A stretch of DNA of 64,000 bases from Carboxylicivirga mesophila (GTDB lineage: Bacteria > Bacteroidota > Bacteroidia > Bacteroidales > Marinilabiliaceae): positions 62,001 through 126,000 of the forward strand of contig NZ_JAGUCN010000005.1 of the NCBI RefSeq assembly GCF_018271975.1, given 5' to 3'. Made by a program: the position numbers and the translations under genes. This document shows, piece after piece, positions 16,758-26,800 of this stretch. The notes under the pieces were generated by a model, which saw only the letters and a list, made by a program, of their open reading frames with translations, searched no databases and had not been told where the DNA came from. Numbering within the stretch: position 1 is the first letter of the stretch; each line of letters opens with the position of its first letter.

Positions 16758-17993
16758 TTACTTGTATTGATAGACATTATAAGGTTTGGACTGTCCCTTT
16801 ATTCGCAGTACCACAACACCATGAGAAGGAACATCAAAGCATAGGTTTTCATCCTGTAAGCTATCGGATGATTGACTGGTCCATAAATCGCGATAGGTAT
16901 AACCTTTAGATGGAAGGATACCAATGTCCTCCAACTTAAACTCGATGGACTGAAGCGTTTCGCTGCGGTTCAGCAAGGCCACTGCCACCTCTCCGCTCAT
17001 GGTCGACCCTAAAGGTCTGCCCCACACTTCCAAATCGCCATAATCGATGATCCTGCGGGCCTGATAAGCCAACGGATCCTGGTTTAAGGCAATCACCTCT
17101 TGGTTGGTGAGTATATCCAGTGTTTGCTGAGACATAGTGCTTAAATCGTTGCCTGCCATCAATGGCGAGTTCATCATGCACCACATCGAAAAATGCGTTT
17201 TATCTTCTTCGTAACTCATGCCACGTCCTACCTGCAACATATCCATATCGTTAAAATGCCCTGGGGAGGCATAGCGCCACAGTTCCGCATTGATATCGAT
17301 GATGTGTAAAATGGAAGAAAACTTATTGGCAATATCGCCTGAGATACGCCATGAATCAGCAATGGATGTGGCCCATTTGCCCGGAAACTGCCAGCGACAA
17401 ATATTATAAACTGTACCAGGCTTGATTTCGTTAATCAGATTAGCTATCTCCGTATAGCGAGTCTGCTCATCCAAATCGAGCCATTGACCACCACACCAGT
17501 CTACTTTGATAAAGTCATAGCCCCAGTCTTTCAGCATCAGGGTTAAATCCTGACGGTCGTGCCCATAGAGTCCCATGCCGACACCGATTGTATCTTTGTC
17601 CCAATAGGATGCGCAGGTGTTGATACCGGCATCGGAATAGATGCCAGCCTTCAGGCCTTTACTGTGAATGTAATCAGCCACAGCTTTCATGCCATTGGGG
17701 AAACGCGTTGGGTGCGGAATAATATTGCCTTGCGCATCGCGGCCACCAAAAAAACCATCATCAATATTGATGAAATTGTAACCGGCTTCTTTCAGACCAC
17801 TTTCAACTAATGCATCAGCCTGAGCTTTAATAATGTCTTCAGAGATATTTACCCGGTACTGGTTCCAACTGGCCCATCCCATCAGTGGTGTTAATGGCTT
17901 GGAAACCGGTTCTGAGGTGGACTCACCCTCTTTTTTTTGAGCGCAACCAACCAATAATAAAACACTTACTGCAATCCAAAATAACTTGTTCAT
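16758..17993 (-). CDS. GH27 alpha-galactosidase, lipoprotein
   Basis: Retaining alpha-galactosidase (or alpha-N-acetylgalactosaminidase) of GH27. The signal peptide ends in LLVGC (Cys17). The family start block TPLMGWASWN is followed by INIDDGFF, the nucleophile in FIKVDWCGG (Asp165) and the acid/base in WRISGD (Asp220). About 411 residues is normal for the family. The companion GH110 enzyme probably takes alpha-1,3-Gal, so this one may take alpha-1,4- or alpha-1,6-Gal, or alpha-GalNAc; the sequence alone does not decide. It is spaced 11 bp from the downstream GH2 gene and separated from GH29 by a hairpin-containing gap. Confidence 0.93.
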   Translation of the reverse strand: MNKLFWIAVSVLLLVGCAQKKEGESTSEPVSKPLTPLMGWASWNQYRVNISEDIIKAQADALVESGLKEAGYNFINIDDGFFGGRDAQGNIIPHPTRFPNGMKAVADYIHSKGLKAGIYSDAGINTCASYWDKDTIGVGMGLYGHDRQDLTLMLKDWGYDFIKVDWCGGQWLDLDEQTRYTEIANLINEIKPGTVYNICRWQFPGKWATSIADSWRISGDIANKFSSILHIIDINAELWRYASPGHFNDMDMLQVGRGMSYEEDKTHFSMWCMMNSPLMAGNDLSTMSQQTLDILTNQEVIALNQDPLAYQARRIIDYGDLEVWGRPLGSTMSGEVAVALLNRSETLQSIEFKLEDIGILPSKGYTYRDLWTSQSSDSLQDENLCFDVPSHGVVVLRIKGQSKPYNVYQYK

Positions 17994-18017
17994 GTATCTG
18001 ATTTATCTTTCAGTAAT

Positions 18018-18074
18018 GAGATGAAACCAACATATAATGGTATCTATAAACCATTTACAGGCTGGTTTCGTCTC
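18018..18074 (-). repeat. Long nested hairpin between GH29 and GH27 genes
   Basis: GAGATGAAACC (18018-18028) pairs with GGTTTCGTCTC (18064-18074) with one mismatch, and inside it AATGG (18036-18040) pairs with CCATT (18051-18055). No T-tract follows on the minus strand. It may stabilise or cut the polycistronic mRNA rather than end it. Confidence 0.55.
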
Positions 18075-18090
18075 TTATCATTTCTGTAGC

Positions 18091-20250
18091 TTACTTCGTT
18101 ATCACACCTAGTTCAGCAAGGGAAACCCATGGCTCGTTAAATGCGCCTACTTTGCTTTCCAGCTTAATAAAACGCGCCTGATAGCTTTTATTGAAATGGA
18201 TATCCTGCTTCACGGGGTTATTTTTGATATTGCTAAACTCGCCACTTGTTTTTACCGCTTGCCAGTTCTTACCATCCTGACTTACGTAAAACACATATTT
18301 GAAGATGGTGCCACTCTTATTATGATCGGCACGCGGCGTATAACTAAACCCTTTAATAATTAGCTGTTCACCTAAATCAATTGCGATATAATGCGGATGA
18401 CTTGGTACATTATCACCCCAAGGGGTGTGCCACATCGTATTGGGATCGCCATCAATCGTGTTTATTGGTTTAAACTGTTCCGTTTGAGCACTCACGCCTA
18501 CAATCGTCCATTTTTCCGAACAGATATCGAATTGCTGCGTCACCACACTACTCTGCGATCCGAAGTCGTTAATAAAAGCTCTGGCTTTAACCGTTCCGCC
18601 ATCAGGCAAACTAAATGGTTGAGAATACCTTGCTGATGCAGCCTTTGGCTCTGTTCCGTCAAGCGTATAGGTGATGACCGGATGAGTAGTCTCCGCTTTA
18701 ATACTTACCAATCCTTCGCGATTTCGCTTAATGACCGGTTCTGATAAAATCTCAGGTGAAGCAAACACACCTATGGCATTTATCAGTGCACCGTCGCGCG
18801 CCTGTTCGATGGTTACACGAACTTCATCAGTAGTTATATTCGGGAAACGGAGCAAACGCTTGTAGCCGATGGTTGTTCCTTTTGCCACCTCAGTCCAGGC
18901 ACCATCAACTTTGGCTTCCACTTTAAACTGTTCCACACGTTGTCCTTTGGCGATGTATTCCTGCAGCATCACCACATTTACTTTCTGAGGCTGCGATAAC
19001 TTAAAAGTAGCCGCATTCGGCAGGTTATCTATTTGCCAGTAAGTATCGTAATCATTATCAATGGCCCGATTTGCCGATGACGCATCAGAGCACACTGCAT
19101 TTAAAATCAGATTGTTTTCAAATGTTTCATCCAGGTAAGCCTTAAACTCTTTTAAACGCGCCACATCGTTTTCATGAATCAATCCTCGTGTATCTGGCGG
19201 AATATTTAACAGTAGAACCGCATTCATTCCCACTGAGTTAAAGTAGATATCCACCATTTTAGTGAGCGACTTGACCTGATTATCCTCGTGTTCATGATAA
19301 AACCATCCGGGCCTGATGGATACATCCACTTCGGCAGGATACCAGAAAAGGTGATTAGCCTTGTCGATCATGGAGCGACTTCCCAGGTCTTTCGAGGTAG
19401 CTTTCAACTCCAGCTGTTCATTAATGGTTGCCATTTCCGGACGACCACCTGGCGCATAAGCAGTCACGCTCCATTCTGTTTCGCGTCCATAGCCGGTTTC
19501 GGTACCTACCCAACGCACATCTTCACCCATGATGGCAATCACAGCATCGGGTTGTAGGTTTTTAATTGTGCCATAATACGAGGCCCAGTCATACTCTTGC
19601 TTTTTGCCGTTAGGTCCTTCTCCGCAGGCACCATCAAACCACACTTCATCCACCTTGCCGTACCATGATAACAACTCGGTGAGCTGCTGATTAAACATTT
19701 CGTTATACCTGGGTGAATCACCATAACATTCTGCATTACGATCCCAAGGAGAAAGGTAAACGCCAAACTTAAGGCCGAATTCCTTACAGGCTTCACTCAG
19801 TTCCTTTACCACATCTCCTTTACCATCTTTCCAGGGAGCAGATACAACCGAGTGTTGAGTGGTTTTTGTTGGCCACAAACAGAAGCCATCGTGATGCTTG
19901 GCTGTAAGAATAACCATCTTCATACCTGCATCACTGAGTGTTTTAGCCCACTGGCGGGCATCCAGCTCCGATGGATTAAAAATTTCAGGTGATTCGTCAC
20001 CATGCCCCCACTCCATATTAGTAAAGGTATTGACTGTAAAATGGATAAAAGCCGTCATTTCCAGCTTTTGCCAATCAAGCTGTTGTTGCGTAGGCACTAC
20101 ATGAGCTGCCATTTTAACCTTTTCATCCAGGGTGGTATGCTCTTCAAATTGAACCTGCTTTAGAAAAGTCTTATCCTGATTATTAACTGAGCAGGCAATT
20201 ACCAAATAGCCGCACAGAATACATCCAATTATAGATTTAAGTTTCATCAT
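18091..20250 (-). CDS. GH29 alpha-L-fucosidase with F5/8-type domains, lipoprotein
   Basis: Removes terminal alpha-L-fucose from host-type glycans. The lipobox VIAC places the modified cysteine at residue 20 (ATG at 20250; 20247 also possible). The GH29 barrel shows FIHFTVNTFTNMEWGHG, AKHHDGFCLWPT and the nucleophile in EVWFDGACG (Asp206). After the barrel come an F5/8-type region (about 395-500), an Fn3/chitobiase-like stretch (YTLDGTEP) and a second F5/8-type domain at the C-terminus. The EWGHGDESPEIFNP pattern is typical of the alpha-1,3/4-type (GH29-B) enzymes, so action on Lewis-type structures is a reasonable guess. It precedes GH27 in the transcript. Confidence 0.93.
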   Translation of the reverse strand: MMKLKSIIGCILCGYLVIACSVNNQDKTFLKQVQFEEHTTLDEKVKMAAHVVPTQQQLDWQKLEMTAFIHFTVNTFTNMEWGHGDESPEIFNPSELDARQWAKTLSDAGMKMVILTAKHHDGFCLWPTKTTQHSVVSAPWKDGKGDVVKELSEACKEFGLKFGVYLSPWDRNAECYGDSPRYNEMFNQQLTELLSWYGKVDEVWFDGACGEGPNGKKQEYDWASYYGTIKNLQPDAVIAIMGEDVRWVGTETGYGRETEWSVTAYAPGGRPEMATINEQLELKATSKDLGSRSMIDKANHLFWYPAEVDVSIRPGWFYHEHEDNQVKSLTKMVDIYFNSVGMNAVLLLNIPPDTRGLIHENDVARLKEFKAYLDETFENNLILNAVCSDASSANRAIDNDYDTYWQIDNLPNAATFKLSQPQKVNVVMLQEYIAKGQRVEQFKVEAKVDGAWTEVAKGTTIGYKRLLRFPNITTDEVRVTIEQARDGALINAIGVFASPEILSEPVIKRNREGLVSIKAETTHPVITYTLDGTEPKAASARYSQPFSLPDGGTVKARAFINDFGSQSSVVTQQFDICSEKWTIVGVSAQTEQFKPINTIDGDPNTMWHTPWGDNVPSHPHYIAIDLGEQLIIKGFSYTPRADHNKSGTIFKYVFYVSQDGKNWQAVKTSGEFSNIKNNPVKQDIHFNKSYQARFIKLESKVGAFNEPWVSLAELGVITK

Positions 20251-20487
20251 TATGGTTAACTGATATTAAAAGAGTAAAACTTACTTTTATTTATCTAAGA
20301 AAAAACAATTTATTGGCATTTACACGCTATTGGCAACTCCTTTTCCTTGTTTTGTAATTAATTCCACTAATATTTACATAGCTACTATCACACATTTATA
20401 CGAAAGGTCCTACTTTGTTGTGTAAATATCAACACTGCATAACATGGTTGAGTTATGTTTAAGAAAATCAATTTGAACATGATCTCC

Positions 20488-20778
20488 TTAAAAGTTAAAG
20501 TTGAAGCTTTTTGACGGCATGTTCATACCCACAAAAATTGTAGCAAGTCCATTAATAGCCATGCTAATACCAAGCACAATAATGCATATCCCAACCCACT
20601 TTAATACTTTATTCAGTGCTTCAAGGTTCTGTGGTTGAATCAGATTGTCAGGAAGAGGCTTACGGCTTATTAAAGACAAGGTGGATTCATTATGATTCAT
20701 TATGATTAAACCCAAACAGATTAATAATCCGGATTTTGCAATCGAAATAATAAATGCATTAAGTATAAAAAATTTCAT
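20488..20778 (-). CDS. Small two-helix membrane protein, unknown
   Basis: I do not recognise this 96-residue protein. It has two hydrophobic segments (about 5-26 and 63-85) with a polar stretch between that contains LPDNLIQPQNLEALNKV. No catalytic motif is seen. It stands alone in a gap in PUL 1 between the GH16 and GH29 genes, with 200 bp upstream and 237 bp downstream in which I found no further gene or clear promoter. Its existence as a gene rests on length, sensible amino-acid composition and position, so it remains uncertain. Confidence 0.45.
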   Translation of the reverse strand: MKFFILNAFIISIAKSGLLICLGLIIMNHNESTLSLISRKPLPDNLIQPQNLEALNKVLKWVGICIIVLGISMAINGLATIFVGMNMPSKSFNFNF

Positions 20779-20977
20779 ATTTTAATTTTGAAGGATTAGT
20801 TACTGTAATTCTTTAGACCTTATCACTCTTATGCCTCTGAGGCTAATCAGTTTATCTCTCAGGTTTAGGTGATGATCATAAAATGAGCATGGCTTTGGAT
20901 TACTTGACCTGGATTGTTAATGTTAATCTAAACAGGGAACAATTACTTCGGATTCTTGAGTTATCTTGCAATGATAC

Positions 20978-21757
20978 CTATTGATACACCCTGACCCAGT
21001 CTACCAACATCTCCTGAGGTACATCATCCGGGTTAATTTCTCCAACCCAATTGCCGCCCAATGCCTGGTTAAGTATGATGTAAAATGGCTTATCGAATGG
21101 CCACTTTTCAGAATCATCACCTTTACAACGAGGATAGGTGAATGTGGCTTTATTATTTATAGAGAAGCACAATGAATCAGGATACCACTCACAGGCAAAT
21201 ACATTAAATTCATTTACATTATAGGGTGCCGTAACATAGTAACTCACACTATCCTTGCCACCCTGGTTATCCAAAAATTCACTGTGGATCGTTTGATAGA
21301 CGTAAGCATCGTTATTTAAATGTTCCATGATATCAATCTCACCACTTTTGGGCCATCCACCATACTCGCTATTTTCGGGCATCATCCAAATGGCCGGCCA
21401 AGAGCCTTTGCCATGTTGCAGCTTAGCACACACCTCTATTTTACCATATAGAAAACTAAATTTCCCTTTGGTTTGGATACAACCCGTTTGGTAATTCATT
21501 GTCCCATCCGATAAGTTCTCGACAGTTCCATTTACATGCAGGTAACCGTCAGCCACAAAAGCATTCTCAATGCGATCAGAACAATAGCATGCCCAATCCG
21601 CCTTATTTTGCCCCGAAAAACTCCAGTTTTGATCACTTGGTGGACCGGCTATGTCAAATTCATCGGACCAAATTAACTCCCAATCATGTTGCACCTCCTT
21701 TGGGGCATTGCAACTACAAAAAGCGATAAGTATGGGTAATAAAAAATATAGTTTCAT
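20978..21757 (-). CDS. GH16 endo-acting glycosidase, lipoprotein
   Basis: Second GH16 enzyme of the locus, directly after susD, so probably the surface endo-enzyme that makes fragments for SusC/SusD uptake. The start at about 21757 begins MKLYFLLPIL and leads to a lipobox around CSC (residues 14-16); the longer frame begins at a TTG inside the terminator hairpin and is rejected. The catalytic motif GEIDIMEH gives Glu140, Asp142 and Glu145. WSDEF near the start and DWVRVYQ at the end are the usual GH16 edges. As for the other GH16, a mucin or poly-LacNAc endo-beta-galactosidase role is inferred from context. Confidence 0.85.
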   Translation of the reverse strand: MKLYFLLPILIAFCSCNAPKEVQHDWELIWSDEFDIAGPPSDQNWSFSGQNKADWACYCSDRIENAFVADGYLHVNGTVENLSDGTMNYQTGCIQTKGKFSFLYGKIEVCAKLQHGKGSWPAIWMMPENSEYGGWPKSGEIDIMEHLNNDAYVYQTIHSEFLDNQGGKDSVSYYVTAPYNVNEFNVFACEWYPDSLCFSINNKATFTYPRCKGDDSEKWPFDKPFYIILNQALGGNWVGEINPDDVPQEMLVDWVRVYQ

Positions 21758-21771
21758 AATTAAGCGGTAAA

Positions 21772-21802
21772 AGGCCCTGGGCAAACGAGTGCCCAAGACC
21801 TT
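21772..21802 (-). terminator. Attenuator-like hairpin after susD of PUL 1
   Basis: On the minus strand AAGGTCTTGGGCA pairs with TGCCCAGGGCCTT through 13 bp (two G-U pairs in RNA) and a short loop, followed by TTACC. It lies 29 bp after the SusD stop and before the GH16 start, so it could lower expression of the enzymes relative to SusC/SusD. Confidence 0.7.
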
Positions 21803-21830
21803 ATTTATAATTAAACTATGTTATATCCTA

Positions 21831-23804
21831 TTAATCAATCGGTTCACCATTTGCTTCAATAGGCCAGTTCGGATTCTGATAAATCACCGAATTAGTTGGC
21901 TCACCTCCACTTGTCATTAAGAAGTGATCGTATGCAATCGGCGATAAATAGTGCGCCGGGTGCCAGTTATATCCATTATAAACCAGGTTATTATCTTTCA
22001 CAATCTGGTAAGGGCGCAAATAATCGCTGTTAGCAGGACTTGATACATTAGAGGTTTTTCCTTCTGTTCCTTCAGGTATTAATAATGATTCACCTGAATC
22101 TTCGTCAAGATACCAATCTTGCATAACGCCACCCCACAGGTTAAAACCTTCAATCTGATAGTTACTTACCTGATCCAAAGCGCGCCAGCGCTTTAAGTCC
22201 ATGTAACGCATACCTTCAGCTACGAGCTCACAACGGCGCTCTCTGCGAATATTATAAAGTGTTGCATCAACCAGGTTACCGCCAGAATACGCACCCCAGT
22301 CACCCTGAGCTTCTTGTGTCATATCAGTTGCTGCAATGGTCTTATTGAAATCTGTATCAAGGCCAGCTCGTGTTCTTAAGGCCACCCAACAGTTAGTCGC
22401 TGTTGCATCTAAAGAACCGTTCAACACATAAGCAGCCTCAATGTAATTCAGGTAAGCCTCTGCCGCCCTGAATACGATTGAACCGGTATAACTACCTGAA
22501 CCATCGGCTTGTGAATCATCACGATTAACACCTTTTTTGATTGCATAACCCGTTACATACTTCACCTCAGGAATTCCTAAAATATCAGGATAAGGTTCTA
22601 CATTGGCATCGGTAATCTGCTCACCTGGCGCTTTCATAAATAGTTTCAATCGATCATCGCGCAACTCTTTCACATCGCTGATAGTAGCATCACCTACATA
22701 ACCCGAACCCGCTGCATAAATTGGTAAGCCATTCTCCATTAGAAAACTCTCTACAAAACCTTTTGTGTATCCAGTATTACCTCCATTGCGCTGCAGATAG
22801 TGCTGATTCTGATGATAAACATTTTCCTGAACATTATACGAGCGCCAGAACAATACTTCATCGAAATCAGACATATCGTTGGCCGCAAACATATTATAGT
22901 ATGGGTTATCAAAGATGGCTACTCCTTCAGAATCACCATTATTAGCTACTAAACTAACCGCATCAATCACTTCTTTTGAAGCCTTCATCGCTTCTCCCAA
23001 AAAGTAGTTGATTTCGGCATCAATATCGATGGAGAAACCACTCAGGTAGTCAGCATTAGCTCCCGGCCAACCTGGACCTCCCGGAACACGCGCTGTTCCC
23101 TTGTGGTATTTCAACCAGCTTCCTTCATGCAAAGCAACACGTGACTTAAACAGTTGCGCACTTAATTTTGTCAGGCGATTTCTACCTCCATCCGGCTCAT
23201 TGTTCATCAACATAATTGCCGAATCTAAATCAGAGATAATGAAACGCGCCACTTCGTTGCGAGGTCTTCTCTTTGATGCTTCAGTTAATACTTCCTGCTG
23301 ATCAGGTAAAGTATTTCGGATAATCGGGAAATCACCTAACGCCTGAACACGATTAAAGTATTCATAGGCGCGAATAAAGTACATCTCACCAATGTAATGT
23401 TCTATGTTGGCTGGATTACCAGAGATGCTTCCTGCCTTCCATTTTGGCAATACATCTTCCAGGAAGTAGTTACACTCGCGGATACCTGAAAAACTCCATG
23501 AACCACCATTCTGGCCAACACGCCATTCGCCAGGCGAAAAACGTGAACTATAGCCAGAAGTGGCCTGATTATCGGTGTGGTTATCATAGTTAAACGTACC
23601 ATTTCCCCAACCTGAATGAGTTGGAAAATTGTAATGTGCAATGGCGTATGCCGCCAATTGATCTTCGGCATTCAAATACACCTCTGGTGTTACCTGATCC
23701 AAAGGCTCTCGGTCAAGGAAATCATTACAGCTACTAAATGCACCCAAGGCCAATCCCCCAAGTAAGTAGGCGAATAATTTTATAGTATTTTTTTTCATTT
23801 TCAT
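21831..23804 (-). CDS. SusD/RagB-family glycan-binding lipoprotein
   Basis: Surface glycan-binding partner of the SusC-type transporter; it captures oligosaccharides and closes the transporter as a lid. The signal peptide ends in AFSSC (Cys about 26), followed by NDFLDREPLDQVTPEVY, the usual SusD opening. The C-terminal half has the RagB/SusD signature with RRERRCELVAEGMRYMDLKRW. Length about 657 is on the long side for SusD. It lies 69 bp after its SusC partner and before a GH16 enzyme. ATGs at 23804 and 23798 are both possible. Confidence 0.95.
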   Translation of the reverse strand: MKMKKNTIKLFAYLLGGLALGAFSSCNDFLDREPLDQVTPEVYLNAEDQLAAYAIAHYNFPTHSGWGNGTFNYDNHTDNQATSGYSSRFSPGEWRVGQNGGSWSFSGIRECNYFLEDVLPKWKAGSISGNPANIEHYIGEMYFIRAYEYFNRVQALGDFPIIRNTLPDQQEVLTEASKRRPRNEVARFIISDLDSAIMLMNNEPDGGRNRLTKLSAQLFKSRVALHEGSWLKYHKGTARVPGGPGWPGANADYLSGFSIDIDAEINYFLGEAMKASKEVIDAVSLVANNGDSEGVAIFDNPYYNMFAANDMSDFDEVLFWRSYNVQENVYHQNQHYLQRNGGNTGYTKGFVESFLMENGLPIYAAGSGYVGDATISDVKELRDDRLKLFMKAPGEQITDANVEPYPDILGIPEVKYVTGYAIKKGVNRDDSQADGSGSYTGSIVFRAAEAYLNYIEAAYVLNGSLDATATNCWVALRTRAGLDTDFNKTIAATDMTQEAQGDWGAYSGGNLVDATLYNIRRERRCELVAEGMRYMDLKRWRALDQVSNYQIEGFNLWGGVMQDWYLDEDSGESLLIPEGTEGKTSNVSSPANSDYLRPYQIVKDNNLVYNGYNWHPAHYLSPIAYDHFLMTSGGEPTNSVIYQNPNWPIEANGEPID

Positions 23805-23873
23805 AAATCTATTTTGTTATTCTTTTCATTAGTAATACTAGTTTATCTCTGAGTAAACAACTATTAGTATTTC

Positions 23874-26800
23874 TTAGAAAGTTATGCTACAACCTGCTGA
23901 AATAGTTTTTGATAGCGGATAAATCTTACCATCGCTCCATCCACCATCAATGGTTTCAGGGTCAAATATTTTGGTCATCTCTGTAAATGTCAGCAAGTTC
24001 TCGCCTGATACATAGAAACGTAGCTTCTGAACACCATACTTCTTGGTAAACGTTTGAGGTATAGTATAACCTAACTGGATATTCTTCAAACGAATATAGG
24101 CCGCATTCTGAAGGTATCGGGTCTGTGTTTTAGTGTTCTTATTAGATTCCCACGACATGATTGGACGAGGGTAATATCCATCCACATTAGCTCCTAACTC
24201 ATGACCTTCAGGACGGAAATAATCCATGTGCTCTTTAAAGCCGGCAGCTTGCCACATGTTTCCGTTCGCTCCCCAGAAATAAGGGCCCCCCAAAGCATAG
24301 TCGCGCTTGCCAACACCTTGCCAAAGCATTCTGAAGTCAATACCTTTCCAGGCTGCATCTACATCAATACTGAATTTATAACGTGGTGTATTGTTACCAA
24401 TGATTGAGTAGTCACCAGTATCGCCGAGTACGCCACTTCCTGAATTGATTTCACCATCATTATTGAGGTCTTCATACATGATGTCACCAGCTGCCCAGTT
24501 GCTTCCCATCACACTCTGGTCGTGATTAGCCAACCAGTTGTTCATCTCATCATCGCTTTTAGCAATACCATGGGTTGTGTACCCCCAAATTTCTCCACCC
24601 ATGCGACCGGCATACCACATATCAACGCGGCCATTCTCATTTGGATAACGGGTTACTTCCTGTTGGTCATCGGCTAAAATACCTCTTACACCATAAGATA
24701 CCTGGCCAATTTTATCGCGCCAGCTAAGCTCCAATTCAAATCCATAGGACTTCATATCCGCATTGTTGATTTTTGGAACAGAAGTACCTAAAGTAGCTGG
24801 CAGCTCAGGTGCTGGTCCAACCATATCCTCTGTAAAGCGCTGGAAGTAGTCAAACACCAATGTCAAGCGATTATCAAACATCCCTGCGTCTAAACCAATG
24901 TTCCATGAACGAACCGTTTCCCAGGTTAATAATGAGCTCACCAATCCAGGACTAAAGGCAGTGTTGGGACGCATGCCGTTTATCATCCATGAGCCATTAG
25001 CAGTTCCAACAGGCATGGTTGTATAAAACGGATACCATTGCTTTGTGTTTTGATTACCCAGTTCACCCCATGAAGCACGTAACTTTAAAGTATTAATTTT
25101 GTCCTCTAATGGTTGCCAGAAGTTTTCTCTTGCGATATTCCATCCCACTGATAAAGAAGGGAATAAATTCCAACGCTCTTCTCTTAAGAATCGGCTTGTT
25201 CCATCATAGCGGGCATTCAGTTCAATCAGGTACTTCTCCTGGTAGTTATAGTTAATACGACCAAAGAAACCAGCTGTAGCCCAGTGTCCATAACCTCCTG
25301 AGGTAATTTTATCTTCACCTGAAGCGGTATTGATTGTTGGCAGATCAGGACTGATCAAATCATTACGGTAACCGCCCAAGTTACGCGTTTTATTTTCTTC
25401 CGACTGAAAACCAGCTAAAGCTGTCAGGTTATGTCCCCCATCAAATTCTTTGGTAAATTGAGTATAGAGGTTAGGACTCATGTAAGTCGTTTTAGACGCA
25501 TATTCAGATGCTTGCGTACTACCTGGCGACAACCAGCCAACACCTACCGCATATGGATTTCCTGCTACATCATGTGCATAAGCTGGCAAATAATTGCTAC
25601 TGCTAAAGTAAGTATCGGTACGATAGTTTAACTCACCAATCAGCTTCCAGCCCTTTACTGGTTCAATATCTAATTTGAACTGCTGGTAATGTTGATCTTT
25701 CTCCGATACATTTCTTCCGCCTTCTCTTAATTGCAGAATCTCACCGCCATCGGCATAAAAACCATTTGGATCATAAACCGGATTAGTAGGCCAGCGGCGT
25801 GCAATGTTATGATAGAACAAGCCAAACTGGTGTGTGGCCTTTTCATAAGTTTCGCGGATAAACTTCGTATTATAGCGGATATTAACGAAATCAGCTAATT
25901 GAGCCGTTACATTTGCTGTTACTGTGAACCTGTCGAATGTATCATCAGCATGACGCAACAGCCCATTCTGGTTCAAGTAATTGGTTGACAAGTAATATTG
26001 TACCTTTTCCGAACCACCATTGAGGCTTAAAGCATGCTCCTGCGACGGTGTCCAGCTTTTATAATGCTCCTCAAACCAATCGGTATTAGCATGCGAACCT
26101 GTATACTGCTGCCATCTGTCTCCATTGGTATTAGCTACTGTTCCATAGTCTATTTCTCCTTTTTGGTAGGCTAGAATACGTTCCAATACTTCATCGGTAA
26201 ACGCTGGATTCTGTCCTGCATTGGCACGGGCATCGTTCCAGTAATTGGCAAAAGTATATGAATCCAACATATTAGGCTTCAATAATGGATCGCTCCAACG
26301 GAAGTTGTTATTGTAGTTGATTTGCATACGACCTTCCTTACCTCTTTTGGTCGTAATCAGGATGACTCCAAATGGTGCGCGTGAACCATAGATAGCAGAA
26401 GATGCGGCATCTTTCAAAACAGAGATACTTTCAATGTCCTGTGGGTTGAGCGAGTTCATGTCACCCTCCATGCCATCAATTAAGATCAGTGGACCTGAAT
26501 TAGATCCATCACCGATTGTACCAGCTCCACGGATATTGATTTTAAGCGGATTATTTAATTCACCACCACCCGAAGAGGTCACATTTAAACCTGGTACGAT
26601 TCCTTGTAAAGCCTGTGATACATTCTGCACAGGACGTTCCTCAATTTTATCGGAGGTAACAGCTGACACAGAGCCCGTAACATTTACCTTTTTTTGTGTA
26701 CCATAGGCAACTACAACCACTTCATCCAATCCGGTCGCTTCCTCCACCATGGTAATATTAAAGTTGGTTCTGCCAGCCACATTCACAACCTGAGACTCAA

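Noticed and set aside
21758-21796. Longer N-terminus of the second GH16 protein
   Set aside because: Begins at TTG inside the attenuator hairpin and puts a polar stretch before a clear lipoprotein signal.
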